Positions 16,870-25,165 of a DNA stretch of 44,921 nucleotides are shown one piece after another (within the stretch, counting starts at the first letter, position 1; every line of letters starts with the position of its first letter). The stretch lies in assembly GCA_018262835.1 (NCBI GenBank), contig JADFDP010000012.1, positions 1 to 44,921 of the forward strand, read 5' to 3'. Made by a program: the position numbers and the translations under genes. The notes under the pieces were generated by a model. It ran no database searches. It saw nothing but the letters and a program-made list of their open reading frames with translations, and had not been told where the DNA came from. Source of the stretch: Candidatus Aminicenantota bacterium. Its GTDB lineage: Bacteria > Acidobacteriota > Aminicenantia > UBA2199.

Positions 16870-18609
16870 ATGAAAAAAGCAATTTTTGGCCTATGGCTGC
16901 TAATTTGGGCCGCCATGGGCGTTCAGGCAGCAGAAAAGATTGAAAATATGGAAAATGAAATTAAAATCGTTCTTGACCGGGTGTCGCCATCACTGGTAAA
17001 AGTGGTCGCCGAAAATGCCGGAAAATACGTGGCTACCGGCATTGCCCTGGAAGACAAACTGGTCATCACCACTTCGCTGATCACCCGCCATCCTTTTAGA
17101 AGAATCTCAGTGGAAACCATCAAGGGTGAGACGATCGTCGCCAGAATCATCGGCGGCGACAACCGCTCAGGTTTGGCGCTGCTGCGCCTCGACAAAAAAG
17201 GGCCTTTGCCTCTGCCGCAAACCGGCAGGTCCGAGGTCGGCAACTGGGTGGCATTGATCGGTTTGTTCTACGACCGTTTTCCCGCCATCACCCAGGGCAT
17301 CATCAGCAGTCGTTCGGAAAACGAATTGATCCTGAACGCGCCGATCGCCCCCGGTTCGGCCGGAGGCGCGGTGGTCAACAAAAAAGGAGAATTATTGGGC
17401 ATCATCCGCGGCAGCGTCGGCTTTTCCTCCGCTCCCGACTACACCTTCAGGGACCATTCGGCGGTCATCGTGGTCAGCGGCAGCAAAAATGAAAGCGGCA
17501 GCCTCTGCTACGCCATTCCCGTTGGGCAAGTCAACCGCATGGTTGAAAAATTGAAAACTCATGGAAAAATCATCCCGGGCTGGCTGGGGGTCAATTTCAG
17601 CGGCGACTCGAACCAGGTCCAGGAAGTGCTAAAGGATTCGCCGGCGGCCAAGGCCGGGATCCGCAAGGGCGACCGCCTAGAAGAAATTTCCGAAAAACCG
17701 ATCGCCCGCTTTCGCGATATCGCGGCCGCCCTGCAATTCCGCCTGGCCGGCGACAAGGTCAAAATGACGGTCGGCCGGGCGGAAAAACTGCTGCGCCTGA
17801 ACGTGGAATTGGGCGAGCGCCCGGCCGATCCATCGCCGCCTTTTCCGCCGAACGCTCCGGAACCGTTCCAAAGTTCCTTCCCGCGCCTGGCCGAGCAGCT
17901 GGCCGAAATACCGGAACTGCCCGGCTTGGAAATGACCCTGCCCAGAGTGAGAAACTATGTCATTGAGTTCGGCGGCGCCAGGCAGCTGGGGGTCGATGTC
18001 ATGGAGATGACCGACGAACTCAGCCAAAAATTCCAGATCAAAGAAGGACATGGCCTTTTGATCTCCGGTGTCAACGAATCATCGGCGGCGAAAACGGCCG
18101 GCCTGCGGGCCGGGGACATCATGGTGCGGGCCAACGGCAGCGCCGTCCGCAGCACGGCCGATCTCAGAAATATCCTGAACGCCCTGAAAGAAAAAGAAGC
18201 GGTCTTGCTTGAACTTTATCGAGACGGGCAATTGAAAAAATTCTCGCTGGTTCCGGATAAAAATGAAAGACTCGCATGGAACCTGGAGAAATTCTCCCAA
18301 AAGATGGAAAATCTGAAGGAGAGCATCGGCGATGAGGCCAAAGCGATCTACCGGGATGAAATCAGAAGACTGCAGAAATCCCGGGAAAAGGAACTGCTGG
18401 AATTGCAGAAAGAAAAAGAGCTTTCCCTGCTCAAGATCAGCGAAGAAAGCAGAAAACTGTCGCAGGAATTGAAAAAACTTCAGGCTGAAAAAAGCAGGCT
18501 GGGCGTTGAGATCAGAAAAGAATACGGCGAGCAGCTGAAAAAAATTCAGGAAGAAATCAGAAAACTCCAGGAAAAAATAAAAAACGCACTGGAGGAAAAA
18601 AACGACTGA
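16870..18609 (+). CDS. Exported HtrA-like protein with degenerate protease domain, two PDZ domains and a coiled-coil tail
   Basis: 579 residues with a Sec signal peptide (cut near AAMGVQAA). Residues about 30-225 follow the trypsin fold of DegP, but each triad position is changed. The His site reads ITTSLI (L70) where TNNHV is usual. The Asp site reads DNRSGLALL (G101) where DxxxDLA is usual. The Ser site reads APGSAGGAVVN (A164) where GNSGG is usual. PDZ1 spans about 235-320 (GWLGVNF, SPAAKAGIRKGDRL) and PDZ2 about 370-465 (SSAAKTAGLRAGDIMVRANG). Residues about 475-579 are a charged coiled coil. Third gene of the sigma operon; a periplasmic sensor or scaffold is more likely than a protease. 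Confidence 0.85.
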   Translation: MKKAIFGLWLLIWAAMGVQAAEKIENMENEIKIVLDRVSPSLVKVVAENAGKYVATGIALEDKLVITTSLITRHPFRRISVETIKGETIVARIIGGDNRSGLALLRLDKKGPLPLPQTGRSEVGNWVALIGLFYDRFPAITQGIISSRSENELILNAPIAPGSAGGAVVNKKGELLGIIRGSVGFSSAPDYTFRDHSAVIVVSGSKNESGSLCYAIPVGQVNRMVEKLKTHGKIIPGWLGVNFSGDSNQVQEVLKDSPAAKAGIRKGDRLEEISEKPIARFRDIAAALQFRLAGDKVKMTVGRAEKLLRLNVELGERPADPSPPFPPNAPEPFQSSFPRLAEQLAEIPELPGLEMTLPRVRNYVIEFGGARQLGVDVMEMTDELSQKFQIKEGHGLLISGVNESSAAKTAGLRAGDIMVRANGSAVRSTADLRNILNALKEKEAVLLELYRDGQLKKFSLVPDKNERLAWNLEKFSQKMENLKESIGDEAKAIYRDEIRRLQKSREKELLELQKEKELSLLKISEESRKLSQELKKLQAEKSRLGVEIRKEYGEQLKKIQEEIRKLQEKIKNALEEKND

Positions 18610-18624
18610 GCCGGAAAGCCCTGT

Positions 18625-19563
18625 TCAATGCAGCAGTGATTCCGCCAGGCGGATGGCCGCCAGCATGCTGGAGGGATCCGCCACCCCCTGGCCGGCAATG
18701 TCGTAAGCGGTACCATGAACCGGAGAGGTACGGACAAATGGCAGTCCCAAGGTGAGCTGAACCCCGTCTCCCGCCTGCAGCAACTTGAAGGGAATCAATC
18801 CCTGGTCGTGGGTCCAGGCGATCACCACCGCGCTCTTCATGGCCCGGGCCTTGGCGAATACCACGTCGGGAGGAAAAATGCCGGCCAGCGGCAGCTGTTT
18901 CTGCAATTCGTTCATGGCCGGAATGATCTCTGCGATCTCCTCGTTGCCCAAATGGCCGTTTTCACCGGCATGGGGATTCAAGCCGCTGAGCAAATAAGTG
19001 AATTCCTGCCTGAAGAGTCGCCGCAGCTCTGCATCGACCCGGCGGACAAATGCGGAGATTTCATCCCTGTGGATCCGGGCAAACACGTCGCGCAGGGCGA
19101 TATGGTGGGTAAACAAGGCCACCTTGAGCCCGGGCGACCAGAAAAACATGGCGGGTGCCCCAGCCTTCGCGATCGTGGTAAAAAAGTCGGTATGGCCGCG
19201 ATAGGATAAGCCGCTGCTCAGCCACTTGTTTTTATTGACCGGCGCCGTGACCAGCGCCTGAACCTCTCCGCGCACGGCCAGTTCGACAGCTGTCTTAACC
19301 CAAACGAACGAAGCATCGGCGCCTTCGCTTTCTATATCCAAAAAGGCCGGTTTTCCGGGCTGGATCTCGCCGATATTCTTGATGACGGGGATGCCGCTGA
19401 CGGGAAAAAAACGACGCGCGCCCACGAGAAGCAATGAACATTTGGGCGAATAGGCGGCCAGGCTCTTGGCAATTGTTTCCGGACCGATCCCCTGCGGGTC
19501 GCCCAGGGTGACGGCGATGACCTTATTTTCCTTCCGCGGATTCTTCGTGTTTGGCTTCGGCAA
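18625..19563 (-). CDS. pdxA: 4-hydroxythreonine-4-phosphate dehydrogenase
   Basis: 312 residues. PdxA oxidises 4-phosphohydroxy-L-threonine in the DXP-dependent pyridoxal-phosphate pathway. Signatures seen are VTLGDPQGIGPE near the N-terminus, TAPVNKNKW, the metal-binding histidine in YRGHTDFF, FTHHIALRDV and LNPHAGENGHLGNEE. The start at 19563 lies inside the upstream Hfq-like gene (41-base overlap), so translation is likely coupled. Length is slightly below the usual 330. The first 14 residues are hydrophilic and not part of the conserved fold. Confidence 0.95.
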   Translation of the reverse strand: MPKPNTKNPRKENKVIAVTLGDPQGIGPETIAKSLAAYSPKCSLLLVGARRFFPVSGIPVIKNIGEIQPGKPAFLDIESEGADASFVWVKTAVELAVRGEVQALVTAPVNKNKWLSSGLSYRGHTDFFTTIAKAGAPAMFFWSPGLKVALFTHHIALRDVFARIHRDEISAFVRRVDAELRRLFRQEFTYLLSGLNPHAGENGHLGNEEIAEIIPAMNELQKQLPLAGIFPPDVVFAKARAMKSAVVIAWTHDQGLIPFKLLQAGDGVQLTLGLPFVRTSPVHGTAYDIAGQGVADPSSMLAAIRLAESLLH

Positions 19564-19849
19564 AGTCGGGATTTTTATAAATATACTTGATCTGCGATTT
19601 AAAGACGATCAGGGTCCCGCCGTCCAGTTTCTTGACCTTCAGACATTTTTCGTCATACCAGTCGAGCAGCCCTTTAAGGATTTCACCGCTGACCAGCTCC
19701 AGGACCAGCTGCGTCCGGTTGTTCATCTGTTTGATGTAATAGTAGTTTTCAGCGTGGGTTTTATAAGGCGGCGGGGGCTTTCTCTTGTTTTCCCGGTTCG
19801 ATCTTTGTTTTATCTCTCTCAGGTTCGGTTTTATCAGCTTTCTGATCAT
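19523..19849 (-). CDS. Hfq/Sm-like RNA-binding protein
   Basis: 108 residues with AAGGAGAT three bases before the ATG. After a basic, proline-containing N-terminal extension (about 30 residues, RENKRKPPPPYK), residues 46-92 follow the Hfq fold. VLELVSGEILKGLLDWYDEK matches the Sm1 segment (V.L.NG..L.G.I..FD), and LIVFKSQIKYIYK matches Sm2 (the V.KHAIS.V type). The Sm2 YKHA is replaced by FKSQ, so this is a divergent member. It would bind small RNAs or mRNAs in the cytoplasm as a ring. It is expressed from a consensus promoter and overlaps pdxA. Confidence 0.72.
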   Translation of the reverse strand: MIRKLIKPNLREIKQRSNRENKRKPPPPYKTHAENYYYIKQMNNRTQLVLELVSGEILKGLLDWYDEKCLKVKKLDGGTLIVFKSQIKYIYKNPDFAEAKHEESAEGK

Positions 19850-19875
19850 GGGATCTCCTTTTCAGGGTTGATCTT

Positions 19876-19903
19876 ATTATAGTTTAATTTTACCAAATGT
19901 CAA
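19876..19903 (-). promoter_or_regulatory. Perfect-hexamer promoter for the hfq-like-pdxA unit
   Basis: Minus strand TTGACA (19903-19898), 16 bases, TATAAT (19881-19876). Both hexamers are consensus. Unlike most promoters here it leaves a real leader (about 20 bases) with a Shine-Dalgarno before the ATG. Confidence 0.85.
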
Positions 19904-19965
19904 TGTTGGCGCAAAATTCTCCCCGCCGGAATGGCTCGCTGCCCCGGTGGGGGAAAATCGCGGAT

Positions 19966-20934
19966 TCAGCCTGTTTTTTTTTCGAAACAGACCGTTTCGC
20001 CATCGTTGACGCTGGCATTCTTGAGATAGGCGAAGGGGCCGATCGAGCAGTTCTTGCCGATGCGGGTGCCGGCGGCCAGATAGGTGCAGGGATAAATGAC
20101 CGTGTCGCGGCCGACCTCCACGCCATGCTCGACGGTCACGGTTTCCGGCTGCAGGATGGTCACCCCGTCCTCGAGCATCAGCCGCCGCTGGGTACGCTCG
20201 TTGAATTTTTTTTGCGCCGCCTGCAGGTCCCAACGGTCGTTGATGCCGATGGCGATATCGCAATCATCGGCCTGGACCGCTTCAACCTGCAAATTTTTGC
20301 GCTTGAGGATTTCGATGATATCGGTGAGATAGTATTCCCCTTTGGCGTTACGGTTGCCGATCTCCGCCAGGTGCGGAAACACGGCCTGGTTGTCGAACAG
20401 GTAGATCGCGGCGTTCACTTCGCGGATCTGGCGCTGCGCGGGGCTGGCGTCCTTTTCCTCCACGATGCCGCTGACCCTTCCTTCCGCATCGCGCAAAACC
20501 CGGCCGTAGGGAGGCGGCGGGTGCGGAAAAACCGCGCTGATGAACGTGCAGTGCGCCCGCTGGCGGCGGTGGCCGGCAATGAGCTTCTGCAATTCGGCAG
20601 TCGAGATGTAGGGATTGTCTCCGACCAGCACCAGGAGATCACCTTGGTGACCGGCCAGCAATGCGGAGGCGCTCAGCAGGGCGTGGGCCGTGCCCAGCTG
20701 CTCTTTCTGCACCGCAAAACGAAATTTGCCCCCGAGCGCTTTTTCGATTTCCGGGCGGTTGCCGCCCACCACAATAACGATATCCTGTTCCGAAATGCCG
20801 CAGGCCAGCAGGCTGTCCAGCAGATAGCGGATGACCTCCCTGCCGAGAATGGTGTGCAGCACCTTGGAGCGCTCCGATTTCATGCGCGTGGACCTGCCCG
20901 CGGCCAGCACCACCGCCTTGATTTTGTCTGCCAT
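19966..20934 (-). CDS. GlmU-type N-acetylglucosamine-1-phosphate uridylyltransferase lacking the acetyltransferase domain
   Basis: 322 residues, against about 450 for bifunctional GlmU. The N-terminal nucleotidyltransferase is complete: VVLAAGRSTRMKSERSKVLH (the L.AAG.GTRM...K pattern), QLGTAHALL, VLVGDNPYIS, NAAIYLF, GEYYLTDIIEI and AIGINDRWDL. Only a few left-handed beta-helix turns follow (VEVGRDTVIYPCTYLAAGT, IGKNCSIGPFAYLK). The protein ends before the part that holds the acetyltransferase active site. The sequence beyond the stop has no GlmU-like coding, so this is not a simple frameshift. It probably makes UDP-GlcNAc or a related UDP sugar; acetylation of GlcN-1-P would need another enzyme. 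Confidence 0.85.
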   Translation of the reverse strand: MADKIKAVVLAAGRSTRMKSERSKVLHTILGREVIRYLLDSLLACGISEQDIVIVVGGNRPEIEKALGGKFRFAVQKEQLGTAHALLSASALLAGHQGDLLVLVGDNPYISTAELQKLIAGHRRQRAHCTFISAVFPHPPPPYGRVLRDAEGRVSGIVEEKDASPAQRQIREVNAAIYLFDNQAVFPHLAEIGNRNAKGEYYLTDIIEILKRKNLQVEAVQADDCDIAIGINDRWDLQAAQKKFNERTQRRLMLEDGVTILQPETVTVEHGVEVGRDTVIYPCTYLAAGTRIGKNCSIGPFAYLKNASVNDGETVCFEKKTG

Positions 20935-20940
20935 GTCCTC

Positions 20941-20969
20941 ATTTTACGGATTCCGCGACCCCAAGTCAA
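20941..20969 (-). promoter_or_regulatory. Promoter for the glmU-like gene (predicted leaderless)
   Basis: Minus strand TTGACT (20969-20964), 17 bases, TAAAAT (20946-20941), six bases, then ATG at 20934. The six bases GAGGAC could also act as a weak ribosome site. Confidence 0.7.
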
Positions 20970-21103
20970 CGGGCCTTTCAGACGGATTCAGACAGGACAG
21001 AATCGAAGCCGCCCGCCGGCAAGCAGACGCAACCGGCTTGATTTTGGCCTCGCCGGGAAGTAAGCATTAAGTTTTTCAATAAAATGCGAATCTGAATGCT
21101 CAC

Positions 21104-21200
21104 AACTCATCCCCCACCCCTTCTCTTTTGGCAAGAGAAGGGGAGTAGGAAGCCTTCACCCCCTCTCTTTAAAAAAAGAGAGGGGGAGCAGGGGTGAGTT
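21104..21200. repeat. C-rich double-hairpin intergenic repeat, copy 1
   Basis: A 97-base element between glmU-like and waaA. Ends are inverted (AACTCATCCC at 21104, rightward complement AACTCACCCC at 21200). Inside are two perfect stem-loops: CCCCTTCTCTT/AAGAGAAGGGG (21117-21143) and CCCCCTCTCTTT/AAAGAGAGGGGG (21159-21186). A second, diverged copy lies at 40325-40418 before ftsY. It looks like a small non-coding dispersed repeat (MITE/REP-like). The rest of the intergenic stretch 20970-21260 holds nothing else I can identify. Confidence 0.8.
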
Positions 21201-21262
21201 TTTCGTATGTTTGTAAGAACTGAATACTGCCGTCGGGGACGGATGACTCCCGCAGGGGGCTG

Positions 21263-21271
21263 TGTTATAAT
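21263..21271 (+). promoter_or_regulatory. Extended -10 promoter for waaA (predicted leaderless)
   Basis: TGT-TATAAT (21263-21271), five bases, then ATG at 21277. No good -35 is visible; TGn before the hexamer can compensate. A second -10-like TAAAAT abuts the ATG. Confidence 0.55.
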
Positions 21272-21276
21272 AAAAT

Positions 21277-22524
21277 ATGATCATCCGCGACTGTCTGTAT
21301 ATTCTGCTCCTCGCATTGTCAGTGCCCTTCTGGCTGAAGTACATTTTGAAAAAGTCCTACCGGCGGCTGCTGAAAAGCAGGCTGCGTCCCCAACTGGATG
21401 CCTGCAGCGAAAAATCCGTCTGGATCCATGCCGTATCCGTCGGCGAAGTGCGCAGTTTGAAATCTTTGATCCAGCTGCTGAGCGGAAAGGGCCATCATAT
21501 CGTCCTGTCGGTCACAACGCCGGCCGGATTGGAGTGCGCCCGCAGGGAATACCCGGCCCTTACGGTGATCCACGCGCCTTTGGATTTTTCCTTCGCGGTC
21601 CGGCGCTTCGTCCAGCGCATCAATCCCCGCCTGGTCATTTTCAACGAACTGGAGATCTGGCCCAATTGGATCACGCTGCTGCACCGCCGGGGCATCCCCA
21701 TGCTGCTGATCAACGGACGGATCTCGGAAGCGGCGTTCGCCCGCTATCGGTTCTTCAACTTCGTTTTACGGACGTTTTTCCGGCGCATCGACTGTTTCCT
21801 GGTGCAAAACGCCATTTACAAGAAGCGCTTCCTGCAATTGAAGATACCGGCTGAAAAAATCACCATCTGCGGCAACATCAAAGCCGATGAGGCCGACTTG
21901 AGCCGGCTGAACATGCCCGCTCCTGGGGAAGTCCGTGCCCAGCTGCGCCTGGAAGCGATCGCAAAAAAAATCGTTGTTCTGGCCAGCAGCCATGGCGGCT
22001 GCGAAAAGATCTTTTTCCCGGTCATCAAGCCCCTCAGCGGGACCTACTTTTTCGTCATCGTCCCCCGCCACGTGCACCGCGCTCCGGCCATGGCCGGGCA
22101 AATGCGGCGCCTCGGGCTGAAATGCGCGCTGTTCAGCCAGCCGCAGGGCATGGGCCCCGAAACCCAAGTCCTGATTTACGACCGCATGGGCTACTTGTTC
22201 CCCATCATGAGCATCGCCGACATCGTGTTCATGGGAGGCACTTTCGACCCGAAAATCGGCGGCCACAACCTCTATGAACCGGCCGTCATGGGCAAAACCA
22301 TCCTGGGCGGGCCGTGCTACAACAATTTTCCCGACATCGGCAGGGAACTGGAGGAAAGCGGGGTGTATCATCGGGTGAACAACAGCGGCGAACTTCAGGA
22401 ATTTCTGAAAAATTTTCCGGATAAAGACGCAAAGCCGATTGGTGACAAGGCCATGGGCGCCATTTTAAAAAGAAAAGGATCCCTGGAATGCATTTTGCAG
22501 CAAATTCAGCGTTTTCTCGACTGA
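21277..22524 (+). CDS. waaA: 3-deoxy-D-manno-octulosonic acid (Kdo) transferase
   Basis: 415 residues. WaaA attaches Kdo to the lipid A precursor at the inner face of the inner membrane. A hydrophobic N-terminal helix (CLYILLLALSVPFWLKYIL) anchors the GT-B fold. WIHAVSVGEVRSLKSLI carries the catalytic Glu, and FNELEIWPNW, INGRIS, VPRHVHRA and FMGGTFDPKIGGHNLYEPA are family signatures. Here FNELEIWPN replaces the more usual ETEIWPN. First gene of waaA-lpxK-lpxL-rph; the 3' end overlaps lpxK by 37 bases. Confidence 0.95.
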   Translation: MIIRDCLYILLLALSVPFWLKYILKKSYRRLLKSRLRPQLDACSEKSVWIHAVSVGEVRSLKSLIQLLSGKGHHIVLSVTTPAGLECARREYPALTVIHAPLDFSFAVRRFVQRINPRLVIFNELEIWPNWITLLHRRGIPMLLINGRISEAAFARYRFFNFVLRTFFRRIDCFLVQNAIYKKRFLQLKIPAEKITICGNIKADEADLSRLNMPAPGEVRAQLRLEAIAKKIVVLASSHGGCEKIFFPVIKPLSGTYFFVIVPRHVHRAPAMAGQMRRLGLKCALFSQPQGMGPETQVLIYDRMGYLFPIMSIADIVFMGGTFDPKIGGHNLYEPAVMGKTILGGPCYNNFPDIGRELEESGVYHRVNNSGELQEFLKNFPDKDAKPIGDKAMGAILKRKGSLECILQQIQRFLD

Positions 22525-23462
22525 TCAGGCCGTTTTTAAACCTGATCTCACTGATTTTCAAAAGCCTATCCTTTTTTAATATTAAAATCAAAGAGCTGCG
22601 GCAGAAAAATTTCCCGCATTTGTTCATCCTCTCGGTCGACAGCCTGTCCTTCGGTGGAACCGGAAAAACCCCGCTGGTTACGGCCATCGGCAGAGCCCTG
22701 GAAAAAAACGGAGCCCGCTTCGCCATCATCAGCCGCGGCTACCGCTCTCAACACGAAAAAAACGGCATGCGGGTCGAAGCCGCGCACGGCTGCGAGGAAG
22801 TCGGAGACGAACCTCTGCTTCTGAAAGCGAATTTCCCGGCACAGGACGTATTCATCGGCCGCGACCGCTTGCGTTCCCTGGCGGCGGCCGAGGCCAGAAA
22901 CAACCGCATCCTGATACTGGACGACGGGTTCCAATCCAGCCACATAAAAAAGGATTTCAGCGTCATGCTGATCAATCCCGGCCATCCGTACTGGTATCTG
23001 CGCCATTTCCAATTTATGCGCCGCCGCGTCGACCGGGTTCTCACCTACCGGCCGGCTGGACCAGCGAAGGAATCCGCGCCGACGGACACCTACGAATTCG
23101 CAATTGCGGAGTTTGTGAATGCCGGGGGCCAGGCGGTCGCCATCGGCACCGCCCCGATCGTCGCCTTTTCGGCATTGGGCGACAATGCCCGCTTCGAGAA
23201 CGATATGCGCCGATACCGGCTGGCGGCTTTCCGCAGTTTTCCCGACCACCATGCATTCGGCCTGGCCGACCTCCGTTCCCTGGAACGTTTGCGAAAAGCA
23301 AGCGGCGGGGACTGGCTGGTCTGCACGGAAAAGGATTTCTGCAAAATAAAATATTTCCTGCCAGGCGAAATCCCTTTATTATATGCGCGAAATGAGATAA
23401 GATTGCATAACGACGTCATCGAGCAGATCATCCAGCATGCCGCAGAAAAAGGTTTCATTTAA
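22488..23462 (+). CDS. lpxK: Tetraacyldisaccharide 4'-kinase
   Basis: 324 residues. LpxK phosphorylates the 4' position of the lipid A disaccharide. Family motifs are VDSLSFGGTGKTPLV (an unusual P-loop), AIISRGYRS, GDEPLLLKANFP, VFIGRDR and LDDGFQSSHIKKDFSVML, and near the C-terminus FPDHHAFGLADL and CTEKDFCKI. The usual SVGNLTVGG is SVDSLSFGG here, a mild divergence. A hydrophobic N-terminus (FLNLISLIFKSLSFF) fits membrane attachment. It overlaps genes on both sides, so translation is probably coupled. The ATG at 22488 is the only plausible early start. Confidence 0.92.
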   Translation: MHFAANSAFSRLIRPFLNLISLIFKSLSFFNIKIKELRQKNFPHLFILSVDSLSFGGTGKTPLVTAIGRALEKNGARFAIISRGYRSQHEKNGMRVEAAHGCEEVGDEPLLLKANFPAQDVFIGRDRLRSLAAAEARNNRILILDDGFQSSHIKKDFSVMLINPGHPYWYLRHFQFMRRRVDRVLTYRPAGPAKESAPTDTYEFAIAEFVNAGGQAVAIGTAPIVAFSALGDNARFENDMRRYRLAAFRSFPDHHAFGLADLRSLERLRKASGGDWLVCTEKDFCKIKYFLPGEIPLLYARNEIRLHNDVIEQIIQHAAEKGFI

Positions 23463-24346
23463 ACGCCATTTGGAATACGCGCTTTTTGCCGGCCTGATCT
23501 CCCTGATCAAATATTCTCCGTTCCGCATTCTGCAATGGGAAAGAAAAGCCCTGGTTTTTTTTTTGAGAAAAGCCGGCCGCAGGCATTCTCGGCTGATCTC
23601 GCATAACCTGGCCATTGCTTTTCCAGCACGAGACCGCATTTTCCTGGCCGAGCTGAAAAAAAACATTTATGACCATTTCGGTGGCATCTTCATGGAAATC
23701 ACCCGCACCTTCGCCCGCCTCGATCCCCAGGCCATTCTGGCCCGGACCCGCGTCAACAATCTCCAAATCATCGAAGGGGCTTTGCAAAAAAATCGGGGCG
23801 TGATCATTTTTTCCGCCCATTTCGGCAACTGGGAATGGATCCCCCTGATCCTGCACACCCGCCTGGGCAAAGACATCCACAGCATAGCCCGGCCCATGGA
23901 CAATGTCCTCATTGAAAAAAAAGTGAAGAAGTTCCGGGAAGCCATGGGTTCGCGGATCATTTACAAGCGGGGTTCGCTCAGGACCATCCTCCAGCGGCTG
24001 AGTGCCAACGAGATCGTCTACCTGCTGATCGATCAGAACACCGTGACCCGGGAAGGGGTCTTTGTCGATTTCTTTGCAAAAAAAGCGGCGACCATTACCA
24101 CGGTATCGCAGTTGTACCTGAAAAAGAACATTCCCGTGGTCCCGGTTTTTCTGCACTACGAGGGGCGGGAGATCATCCTCGACGTTCTGCCGGAAATCGA
24201 TTACCCGGCCGCGAGCCAGAATCCCGCCGCCCTGACGGAGCTGACCCAGCAGCTGACCTGGCTGATCGAAGCCCAGATCAAAAAATTCCCCGAACAGTGG
24301 TTCTGGTTCCATAACCGCTGGAAAACCGAGCCGCAAGGAGAAGCCC

Positions 24347-24360
<14 letters not shown>
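23437..24360 (+). CDS. lpxL: Lipid A late acyltransferase (LpxL/HtrB family)
   Basis: 307 residues. These enzymes add a secondary acyl chain to Kdo-lipid A. The catalytic HxxxxE/D-type motif is in FSAHFGNWEW. Further family stretches are RPMDNVLIEKKVKKFREAMG, LLIDQNTVTREGVFVDFFAK and FPEQWFWFHNRWK near the C-terminus. An N-terminal hydrophobic segment with basic residues fits inner-membrane association. Only one such acyltransferase is in the window, so LpxL versus LpxM specificity is open. Overlaps lpxK by 26 bases and rph by 14. Confidence 0.9.
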
Positions 24361-25075
<715 letters not shown>

Positions 25076-25165
25076 CCGATCCGCGGGGCAGCAAATGCCC
25101 GCAGGCCCTTCTGCCAGCCAGTGCTTTTCTAAGGTGGGCGAGCCCTTTCATGCCCGCCGAGAAAT

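Noticed and set aside
19877-19966. Stop-codon readthrough or frameshift extending the short GlmU
   Set aside because: The 90 bases after the stop translate in no frame to a left-handed beta-helix and run into the hfq-like promoter.
25076-25165. Intrinsic terminator between rph and the PpiC genes
   Set aside because: Imperfect GC hairpins are present (GCGGGGCA/TGCCCGC and GGTGGGC/GCCCGCC) but none is followed by a T-run on either strand.
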